From contig JAFAGO010000051.1 in assembly GCA_023422635.1 (NCBI GenBank), positions 115,268 to 179,267 on the forward strand: 64,000 bases of DNA, read 5' to 3'. Source of the DNA: Bacteroidota bacterium. GTDB taxonomy: Bacteria; Bacteroidota; Bacteroidia; Flavobacteriales; Weeksellaceae. Shown piece by piece: positions 35,691-43,049 of this stretch. A program made the position numbers and the translations under genes. Position 1 is the stretch's first letter; each line of letters begins with the position of its first letter. The notes beneath the pieces were generated by a model that searched no databases, had not been told where the DNA came from, and saw only the letters and a list, made by a program, of their open reading frames with translations.

Positions 35691-36392
35691 TTAAGAATTG
35701 TGCGTATGCAGGCCACATTCTTTTTTGCTCTCTTCCCACCACCAACGTCCTGCACGTGGGTCTTCTCCTGGTTCTATGGCGCGGGTGCAAGGTGCACAGC
35801 CAACGCTGATGTATCCTTTTTTATGCAATGGAAGATCCTGAACTTTTTCTTTTTCAATATAATCCAGAACATCTTGATACGACCAATGTATGAGCGGATT
35901 AAACTTGTAAAGTTGGCGATCTTCTTCCCATTCAATCATTGGCATATTTTCGCGATTTTCGGATTGCTCGGATCGTAAACCTGTAATCCAAACTTTTGCT
36001 CCTTCCAAAGCGCGGTTTAACGGTTTTACTTTTCGAAGAAAACAGCATTCTTTGCGGTTTTCTACGGAATAGTAAAATGCATTGATGCCTTTTTCGTTTA
36101 CATATTTTTCGATATCGGAAGCGTCTGGAAAATACACTTCGGTATTTATTCGGTATTTAGCTTTGTTTTTCGCCAGGAGTTCATAATGTTCATAAAAAAG
36201 TCTACCTGTATCGAGTGTAAAAACTTTTATAGGAAGTTGCTGGCGGAAAATCGCATCGGTAATCACCTGATCTTCTTGCCCAAGCGACGTTGAAAAAACT
36301 ACGCCTTCAGGAAAAAGTTCGGTAATATATTTTAGCCTTTCGTGAAGTGTTAATTCTTCTAGTCTGTGTATTTCGTTCTGCTCTATTTTCAT
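35691..36392 (-). CDS. cysH: Assimilatory adenylyl-sulfate (APS) reductase
   Basis: Reduces APS to sulfite with thioredoxin as electron donor. It has 233 residues. Besides the catalytic cysteine C226 in KKECGLH, it carries C116-C117 (KECCFLR) and C199/C202 (GCAPC). These four bind a [4Fe-4S] cluster and mark APS reductases rather than the PAPS reductase of E. coli, which lacks them. This fits the absence of an APS kinase in the operon. It is the first gene of the sulfate operon. Downstream steps (sulfite reductase, siroheme synthesis) are not in the window. Confidence 0.95.
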   Translation of the reverse strand: MKIEQNEIHRLEELTLHERLKYITELFPEGVVFSTSLGQEDQVITDAIFRQQLPIKVFTLDTGRLFYEHYELLAKNKAKYRINTEVYFPDASDIEKYVNEKGINAFYYSVENRKECCFLRKVKPLNRALEGAKVWITGLRSEQSENRENMPMIEWEEDRQLYKFNPLIHWSYQDVLDYIEKEKVQDLPLHKKGYISVGCAPCTRAIEPGEDPRAGRWWWEESKKECGLHTHNS

Positions 36393-36423
36393 CGTTCAAT
36401 ATTGGCTGATTGCAAATTTCTTA

Positions 36424-36431
36424 CAAAAATA
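36424..36431 (-). promoter_or_regulatory. -7 promoter element of the sulfate operon
   Basis: TATTTTTG on the minus strand fits TAnnTTTG, 31 bases before cysH. No SAM riboswitch or other leader structure was recognised upstream. Confidence 0.45.
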
Positions 36432-36558
36432 TTGGTCTACCAAATTGCTAGAATATTTATTTTAAAAAAGAGGATATTAATCAGCATTTAACTCTGTTTT
36501 TGAATTGCTGTTTTTGATGTCAAACAATTTCAAAATTGAAATCATCAATCAGCGAAAA

Positions 36559-36591
36559 AATAAGCCTACCACACAAGGGCAGGCTTATTAA
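36559..36591. terminator. Terminator of the RND efflux operon
   Basis: AATAAGCCT and AGGCTTATT form a perfect 9-bp stem around a 13-base loop. It lies 33 bases past the stop of the RND permease gene and could serve both strands. Confidence 0.75.
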
Positions 36592-36623
36592 CAAATTAAT
36601 TATTGATATGATTATTTACAATT

Positions 36624-39600
36624 TTATTCATCGTGTTTGGGTGTAAATCCATCCTCGCTTAATTCGTGATGAACATAATCTGCTTTCATTTCTGCTTCGT
36701 AATCAACTTTTTCGTGATGTCCCATTCTTCTAAGCATCGAATCCATTAATGAATATACAACTGGAACGATAATTAGGGTGAGGAATAACGATGATAATAA
36801 TCCCCCAATAATTACCCAAGCCAAACCATTGTTCATTTCTGCGGCGGCACCTTTTGCAAGTGCAATTGGCAACATTCCAAAAATCATCGCGATGGTTGTC
36901 ATCAAAATTGGCCGAATTCTGGCATGATTTGCTTGGATGAGCGCATTATGTGTGCTTTCACCTGCCTCTTTCCTCATATTGGTAAAATCGACAATTAAGA
37001 TTGCGTTTTTCGCCACCAAACCAATCAACATAATCATCCCTAAGATAGTGAAGATATTCAATGAATTTCCGGTGAGCGCTAGAATCCAGAATACCCCAAT
37101 CATTGCCAAAGGAATTGAAAATAGTACTACAAATGGATAAGCAAAACTGTCGTAAAGCGAAACCATAACCAAATATACAAGGATGATGGATGCTAACATT
37201 GCGATTCCCAAGGTTCCGAAACCTTCTTCTTGGTTTTCCATATCTTGTCCCCAAAGGTAATTGATGCCTGAAGGTGGATTGTTTTTAAACTGATCCGCCC
37301 ATTCATTGGCCACATCACCAACTGGTCGACCTACGGCTTTTGCCTTCACTTTTACTGCTGGAGATTTATCTCTTCTTTCAAGTAAACTTGGTCCGGAACT
37401 CATATCTACATTTGCAAATTGAGATAAACGAACTTCTTGTCCTGATCCATTAATAAAAATTAGATTACGAACATCATCAATCGATTTTCTACTGCTATCA
37501 TCAAAGCGAATATCGATATCGTATTCATACTCACCAGAACGGAATTTTCCATCGGTATTTCCGTTAAATGCGGTTTGCATGGTTTGTCCTACAGTGGAAA
37601 GGTTTAACCCTAAAGCCGACATTTTATCTCGATCTACTTCTACTCTAATTTCTGGGCTTCCCGCTTCTGAAGAAAGTTCAACATCGGCAGCTCCAGGAAC
37701 TTTTTTCAGTAATTCTGAAATTCTTGTAGCTTCTTTTCTCGCGCTTTCAATATCAGGACCAGTCACCGTTAATTCAATTGGCGAACCTTCTGCACCCATT
37801 AAACCAATTGGTGCTGTTTTGAATTTAATTCCGGTATATTTACTTTCTAAGTCACGTTTAATTTTCGCAGAGTAAATCGTTGTATTATCTGAACGTTTGT
37901 CTTTATCCACCAAAATTACCTGAATTTCCGACTGATATGCGGTTGCTTGAGAAGCTCCAAAACCACCCGATTGCTGACCAACGGTTGTAATAAGATCTAC
38001 AACTTCAGGACGCTTACGCAAATCTTTTTCAACGTTTAATGTTACTTGATTGGTTTTCTCGATAGAGGCATCTTTTGGAAGTTCAATTTGAACTAAAAAC
38101 TGTCCACGATCGGTACTTGGGAAAAACTCTCCCCCAATAAATCCAAAGGTTACAAATAATGTTGAACCGATTAAAAGTAAGAATGTTGCAACAATGGTTA
38201 ATATTTTTCTCCATTTGTTTTTCAATGACCATTCTAAAAGTCCGGTAATCCAATGGGTAAAATCATCGATCATTCTTTCGAACCAAAGGATGAATTTTTC
38301 GAAAGCGTTTTTCCCTGTTAAATGCTCCAATTTCCCAAAGCGTGACGATAGCCACGGAATAATCGTAAATGAAGCCAACAATGAAAACATGGTTGCAATT
38401 ACCACCGTGACACAAAATTGTGCAAGAATATTTGCTGCAAGTCCAGAACTCATTGCAATTGGTAAAAATACCACTACAATTACCAAAGTAATGGCAGAAA
38501 CGGTAAAGCCAATTTCAGAAGCACCATCATAAGCCGCTCTAATTTTACTTTTACCCATCTCCATGTGGCGATAAATATTTTCTAAAACCACAATGGCATC
38601 ATCCACCAAGATTCCTACTACGAGCGATAATCCCAAAAGCGTCATCAAGTTCAAGGTATATCCAAAGAAATACATCCCAATAAACGTAGCAATTAAGGAC
38701 GAAGGAATGGAAACCATTACAATAATTGAGTTACGCGCACTGTGCAAGAAAAGCAACATTACCGCAGCTACCAAAATAATCGCCAAAAATAAATCCTTAA
38801 TTACGTGGTTGGCAGCTTCTAATGTAAATTCACTGGTGTCATCAACTACTTGAAGTTTTAAACCATCTTTTGCATAATCTTTCTCAATTTTTTTAAGTGC
38901 TGTATGAACACTTTCCGAAACCGCTACTGCATTGGCATCAGATTGTTTCATAATTTGCACCAAAATTGTAGAGTTTTGATTGTAACGCGCCACTTTATCG
39001 ACATCTTTTTGCGTATCGAGAACAATTGCCACATCGGAAAGGCGAACTTGAGCTCCGTTATTTTGTGAGATCACCAAATTATTAAGTTGTTCAATATTTT
39101 GGTATTTTCCAGATAAACGAATTGTAGAATTTGATTCTCTGGTTTGTATACTTCCTGTTGGGAAATCTAAGTTTGAACTTAGAATTGCCTGCTGAATTTG
39201 CCCAATTGAAAGCCCATAACCTTGCAATTTCTGACGGTCGATATTCACTTGAATTTCTCGTTCTTGTCCACCCACCAAGTTTACTTGAGCTACACCATTA
39301 ACACGAGAAATAATAGGTTCAATTTTTTTATCTAAAAGATCATACAACTCTTTGTTACTCATTTTATTACTCGTAACACTGGTAGTAATAATCGGTAAAT
39401 CTGATAAAGAGAACTTGTTTAAGGATGGCGCTTCCGCATCATCTGGTAAATCCGATAATATGGCATTTACTTTTCGCTGCGCATCATTCATGGAGTAATT
39501 AATATCTACTCCCTCATTAAGTTGTACTGCTACAACGGATAAACTTTCGTACGAGGTGGCTTCTACCTTTTTAACGTTTTCTAAAGCACCTACGGCATCT

Positions 39601-39803
39601 TCAATTTTTTTAGTCACCGAATTTTCCACCTCACTTGGGGAAGCTCCGGGATAAACTGTTGAAATCGTAACAACGTTGATTTCAAATTTCGGAACCAGTT
39701 CATACCCCATAAAGGAATAGCTGAGCAAACCTCCCAATGTAAGCAATGTAAATAATACAATGATGATGGAAGGCCGTTTGATCGATATTTCTGCTAACTT
39801 CAT
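36624..39803 (-). CDS. RND efflux pump permease (HAE1 type)
   Basis: The proton-driven inner-membrane pump of a tripartite efflux system, 1059 residues. It has the two-fold RND layout: a first helix near the N-terminus (SIIIVLFTLLTLGGLLSYSFM), a porter domain starting KFEINVVTISTVYPGASPSEVE, and two helix bundles. The proton-relay aspartates are visible in LVVGILVDDAIVVLENIYRH. AKNAILIVDFTNMRKE is the matching stretch in the second half. It is last in the order tetR-tolC-adaptor-permease, 9 bases after the adaptor. Substrates (drugs, detergents, bile salts) are unknown. Confidence 0.95.
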   Translation of the reverse strand: MKLAEISIKRPSIIIVLFTLLTLGGLLSYSFMGYELVPKFEINVVTISTVYPGASPSEVENSVTKKIEDAVGALENVKKVEATSYESLSVVAVQLNEGVDINYSMNDAQRKVNAILSDLPDDAEAPSLNKFSLSDLPIITTSVTSNKMSNKELYDLLDKKIEPIISRVNGVAQVNLVGGQEREIQVNIDRQKLQGYGLSIGQIQQAILSSNLDFPTGSIQTRESNSTIRLSGKYQNIEQLNNLVISQNNGAQVRLSDVAIVLDTQKDVDKVARYNQNSTILVQIMKQSDANAVAVSESVHTALKKIEKDYAKDGLKLQVVDDTSEFTLEAANHVIKDLFLAIILVAAVMLLFLHSARNSIIVMVSIPSSLIATFIGMYFFGYTLNLMTLLGLSLVVGILVDDAIVVLENIYRHMEMGKSKIRAAYDGASEIGFTVSAITLVIVVVFLPIAMSSGLAANILAQFCVTVVIATMFSLLASFTIIPWLSSRFGKLEHLTGKNAFEKFILWFERMIDDFTHWITGLLEWSLKNKWRKILTIVATFLLLIGSTLFVTFGFIGGEFFPSTDRGQFLVQIELPKDASIEKTNQVTLNVEKDLRKRPEVVDLITTVGQQSGGFGASQATAYQSEIQVILVDKDKRSDNTTIYSAKIKRDLESKYTGIKFKTAPIGLMGAEGSPIELTVTGPDIESARKEATRISELLKKVPGAADVELSSEAGSPEIRVEVDRDKMSALGLNLSTVGQTMQTAFNGNTDGKFRSGEYEYDIDIRFDDSSRKSIDDVRNLIFINGSGQEVRLSQFANVDMSSGPSLLERRDKSPAVKVKAKAVGRPVGDVANEWADQFKNNPPSGINYLWGQDMENQEEGFGTLGIAMLASIILVYLVMVSLYDSFAYPFVVLFSIPLAMIGVFWILALTGNSLNIFTILGMIMLIGLVAKNAILIVDFTNMRKEAGESTHNALIQANHARIRPILMTTIAMIFGMLPIALAKGAAAEMNNGLAWVIIGGLLSSLFLTLIIVPVVYSLMDSMLRRMGHHEKVDYEAEMKADYVHHELSEDGFTPKHDE

Positions 39804-39812
39804 TAATTCTTC

Positions 39813-40871
39813 TTATTTGATGATGTTAATTTTAGAACCATTATCAAGGTTAATTTGTCCACTTGTAATCACTTGTTGACCTTCATTTAAACCAGAAATA
39901 ATTTCTACTTTATCGCCATAAATTTTACCTACGGCTACTTTAACCAATTTAGCTTCGCCATTTTCTGCAATAAAAATCTGACCAGAATTTACTCCATCCA
40001 CAAATGCACTTGCAGGAATTACAAGTAAGCTTTGATTATCGGCTCCATTATTGGTTTTAAATAAAGCAGATGCATACATCCCCGCTTTCAAACTTCCGTC
40101 GTTTGCAACTTCAATTTCCACAGGGAAGTTCAATGAGTTATCTGCCTTCGGAGCGATAAACGTAATTTTTCCAGAATAGGTTTTATCAGGAAGTGCATTT
40201 ACAGTTACGTTTACACTTTGACCGATTTGAATTTTACCAATTTGACTTTCATCCACCAAAACACTTAATTTTAAAGTGTTGATATTTACAATATCGAACA
40301 TTTGTGCACCTGGGGAAACCACAGACCCTGGTTCGATATATCTTTTGTTTACAATTCCTGAAATGGTCGCACGAACATTGGTATCGTTCACCCGAATGTT
40401 TTGGGCGCGAACGGCTGCCTGCGCATTTTTCAGTTGAAGTCTGGAATTATCCAATTGTTGTTTGGTTACCCCACCTGTTTTAAATGCATTTTCGTAACGT
40501 TGATTATCGATAATGGCATTTTGCAAGTTATTTTTAGCTTGGGTAACATCAACCTCAATAGCATCTTTTTTAATGATGGCAAGGGTTTGCCCCACACCAA
40601 CTCTTGAACCTTCATCCACCAATACGCGAACAACTCTACCGGAAATTTCGGATGGGAAACTTAATTCTTGCTTTGGCAAGAACGTTCCGTTTGCTCCATA
40701 ATTGGTATTAATTAGTTCTCTTTTGGTGGTAATTACATCAACATTAATTTTATCCACTTGTTTGGCAACTTCTGCCACATCCGCTTCTTGACTTTTTTTG
40801 TTATTGTAAATGGTATACAGAACTGCTGCCAGTGCAACAGCGGCTACGATATAGATTAGAATTTTCTTCAT
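39813..40871 (-). CDS. RND efflux periplasmic adaptor (membrane fusion protein)
   Basis: Links the RND permease to the outer-membrane channel; 352 residues. One N-terminal membrane segment (ILIYIVAAVALAAVLYTIY) anchors it. The lipoyl halves are around GRVVRVLVDEGSRVGVGQTLA and later NVRATISGIVNKRYIEPGSVV, with a short coiled-coil hairpin between them. A beta-barrel domain ends in EGQQVITSGQINLDNGSK. It stands between the TolC and permease genes with 9-base gaps on each side, so the three are one transcript. Confidence 0.94.
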   Translation of the reverse strand: MKKILIYIVAAVALAAVLYTIYNNKKSQEADVAEVAKQVDKINVDVITTKRELINTNYGANGTFLPKQELSFPSEISGRVVRVLVDEGSRVGVGQTLAIIKKDAIEVDVTQAKNNLQNAIIDNQRYENAFKTGGVTKQQLDNSRLQLKNAQAAVRAQNIRVNDTNVRATISGIVNKRYIEPGSVVSPGAQMFDIVNINTLKLSVLVDESQIGKIQIGQSVNVTVNALPDKTYSGKITFIAPKADNSLNFPVEIEVANDGSLKAGMYASALFKTNNGADNQSLLVIPASAFVDGVNSGQIFIAENGEAKLVKVAVGKIYGDKVEIISGLNEGQQVITSGQINLDNGSKINIIK

Positions 40872-40880
40872 TTTTTCGTT

Positions 40881-42248
40881 CTATGGTTGTTGTAAAGTAT
40901 TGAGTTGTCCTTTTGCTTTAATTAATTTAATTTCTGCCTGTTTATAATCCAGCAAAGCATTTGCATAATTTTGTTTGGCTTGTGTAAGTGCATTTTGCGC
41001 ATCAAGAAGCTCTGTTAAATTGGCCAAACCGTACTGATAATTGGATTTGGTATTGGATTCTACACGCTCCGCCAACTGCACATTATCTTTCATGCTCTGC
41101 AAATTGATTAATGAATTTTCAATATTGCTAATGGCATTTTTGTAATCCAAATCTAAACCGAGTTTTGTACTGGCGATATCTTGATCTAAAGATTCAATAT
41201 CGATTTGTGCTTGCTGAATTTGCGCTCGGGTTTGTCCACCTGTAAAAATTGGAATTTTTATCGCTAAACCAATCGATGCAAAATCGCTCCAATTTGTTCC
41301 ATCTTTTTCACCGGTGAAATACGGAAATTTATTACCCAACCCTTGCCATCCGTAATTTGCAGAAAGGCCAACTGTTGGATAAAGGTAAGCTTCTGTTGCT
41401 TTTTTATTGAATTCCAAAAGTTCTCTTTGTTTATTCAGCACTTTTAACTCGCTTCTTTGTTCTAAATCTGCTGCTTCGGAAACCAACTCCGCTTTTGGCT
41501 CGATGGTTTTTTCTTCCAATTCAATGGGCGTTTCAATAGGAATTCCCATATAGAATTTTAACGCATTTTTAGAAAGTTCAACACCATTAATTAATTGTTG
41601 TTTATTGGCCGCAATATTGGTGAGTTGTACATTGGTACGATCCAAATCGATTGATTTTGCCAGTCCATTATCCACCAAACTTTTAATAATGTTTCTTACT
41701 TTTTCGGTGTTATCGTAGCTTGCATTGATGGTTTTTAAATTCTCTTCCTGAACAAAAACATTGTAATACGCAGTTGCCACGTTTTCGATAATTTGTTCGT
41801 TGGTTAAAGCTTCATTTAGAATATAAAATTCTCTAGTAGATTTTGCTGCTTTTAAACCTGTAAAAACTCTTTGATCAAAAATATTTTGATACAAAGACAC
41901 CGAGTTGGTGGATTGCCACTTTGTTCCGAAAGTTACCGGAATTAGCTCGCCGGGCATGCCCATAATTTCTCCCGGCAAAACGCTGGTTTGCAAAATGGGG
42001 TTATACGCGTTGTTAATTGTTGCACTAATTTGAGGTAATGCGCCAGCTCTGGCTTCATCAATTTTGTATTCAGCTTTTTTCACTTCAAGCGCTGCTTTTT
42101 TGGCTTCTGCTTTATTTTGCAATGCTTGTGCAATGGCTTCACTTAAAGAAACTTGTTGCTGCGCTTGCACAGAAAAAGTGCTGAAAACCACAACAGATGC
42201 ACTGATTAACCATTTCAGTTTTTGGACAGTGCCTGGTTTTCTATTCAT
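40881..42248 (-). CDS. TolC-family outer-membrane efflux channel
   Basis: The outer-membrane exit duct of the pump, 455 residues. The signal peptide ends near VQAQ (about residue 29), and there is no lipobox. Two OEP repeats are visible: VSLSEAIAQALQNKAEAKKA at the start of the first, and ATEAYLYPTVGLSANYGW in the second. The C-terminal half has SNTKSNYQYGLANLTELLDA, a TolC-family feature. It is first of the pump genes, 60 bases after the TetR gene. Confidence 0.94.
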   Translation of the reverse strand: MNRKPGTVQKLKWLISASVVVFSTFSVQAQQQVSLSEAIAQALQNKAEAKKAALEVKKAEYKIDEARAGALPQISATINNAYNPILQTSVLPGEIMGMPGELIPVTFGTKWQSTNSVSLYQNIFDQRVFTGLKAAKSTREFYILNEALTNEQIIENVATAYYNVFVQEENLKTINASYDNTEKVRNIIKSLVDNGLAKSIDLDRTNVQLTNIAANKQQLINGVELSKNALKFYMGIPIETPIELEEKTIEPKAELVSEAADLEQRSELKVLNKQRELLEFNKKATEAYLYPTVGLSANYGWQGLGNKFPYFTGEKDGTNWSDFASIGLAIKIPIFTGGQTRAQIQQAQIDIESLDQDIASTKLGLDLDYKNAISNIENSLINLQSMKDNVQLAERVESNTKSNYQYGLANLTELLDAQNALTQAKQNYANALLDYKQAEIKLIKAKGQLNTLQQP

Positions 42249-42308
42249 AATTATTTTTGATTTTATTCGTTTAGACGTTGTTTTGGTCGTTTTACTTTAG
42301 TATTGCAT

Positions 42309-42905
42309 TTATTTAAACAACAAATTCATAATGATGTCTTTTCGCTCGTTCAGCAATTCATCAAAGGATTCTTTACTAATTTTTAATTTTTCCATCAATA
42401 AAGGTCGCATTGTAATGGGAAACATGAGAAGCGAAGCCAAGTTGAGCAAGAATTGTACGGGTTCCATATTTTCAACGTGCCCTTCTCTCATTTCTTTTTT
42501 TAAATCTTTATAAAATAAATCGAGCATTCCGTTGTTGACAAGATCGTCGTGTTCGGAGTTGTCTTTATTCATTTTCATTACGATAAAGGTTTCCAAATAC
42601 GGATATTTAAGACTCCATTGAAGACTATCTGTGATAAATAATTCCACTTTGTCTCGAAATGGCAAATGGGATTTGCTGTTGATGAAGGATTTTTTGCCTT
42701 CTAAGTTTTTTGCTTCGTCAAGAACGATCTTCATCAAATTATCTCTCGACCGAAAATAATAATTGATTAAGGTTCTGTTTACCCCTGCGGCATCTGCGAT
42801 TTCCTGCGTTGTCGCATTGAATTTTCCTTCAACAAAGAATAAATTTTTTGCCGTTTCTTTGATGAGTTCTTGAGTGATTTCTTTCTTCTCGTTTAAGTTT
42901 GACAT
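42309..42905 (-). CDS. TetR-family transcriptional regulator of the efflux operon
   Basis: A 198-residue regulator. The N-terminal helix-turn-helix spans about residues 10-55 (ITQELIKETAKNLFFVEGKF, TTQEIADAAGVNRTLINYYF). The rest is an all-helical ligand-binding domain with no recognised ligand. It is the first gene of the transcription unit that includes the TolC, adaptor and permease genes, so it likely represses its own operon until a pump substrate binds. The promoter carries palindromes that fit this (42907-42968). Confidence 0.93.
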   Translation of the reverse strand: MSNLNEKKEITQELIKETAKNLFFVEGKFNATTQEIADAAGVNRTLINYYFRSRDNLMKIVLDEAKNLEGKKSFINSKSHLPFRDKVELFITDSLQWSLKYPYLETFIVMKMNKDNSEHDDLVNNGMLDLFYKDLKKEMREGHVENMEPVQFLLNLASLLMFPITMRPLLMEKLKISKESFDELLNERKDIIMNLLFK

Positions 42906-42906
42906 T

Positions 42907-42968
42907 TTTGTTAAACAAATTTGTGGACAAAAGTAGGGTAAAAAATTCTATTTGACAAAATTGTTAAA
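42907..42968. promoter_or_regulatory. Candidate TetR operators flanking the RND promoter
   Basis: Tandem palindromes TTTGT-N3-ACAAA (42907-42919) and TTTGT-N2-ACAAA (42920-42931) overlap the transcription start and -7 box. A third, imperfect palindrome TTTGACAAAATTGTTAAA (42951-42968) covers the -33 TTG. The shared core is TTTGT/ACAAA. The TetR gene directly downstream is the natural binder. Confidence 0.55.
42928..42958 (-). promoter_or_regulatory. Promoter of the TetR-RND operon
   Basis: On the minus strand TTG (42956-42958), 20 bases, then TACTTTTG (42928-42935). This is close to the ideal TTG-N19-TAnnTTTG. Confidence 0.65.
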
Positions 42969-42993
42969 AAGAAATTATCATAAAATTAAACAT

Positions 42994-43024
42994 AAAAAAA
43001 TCCCGAAAAATGAATTCCGGGATT
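42994..43024 (-). terminator. Terminator of secDF
   Basis: AATCCCG (42999-43005) and CGGGATT (43018-43024) form a stem followed on the minus strand by a T run, 26 bases past the secDF stop. Confidence 0.8.
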
Positions 43025-43049
43025 TTGTTGCATTACTGCGATTTTGTTT

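Noticed and set aside
36393..36560. SAM riboswitch or other leader RNA before the sulfate operon
   Set aside because: No stem arrangement of a known sulfur riboswitch was found; only a -7 box and AT-rich sequence are seen.
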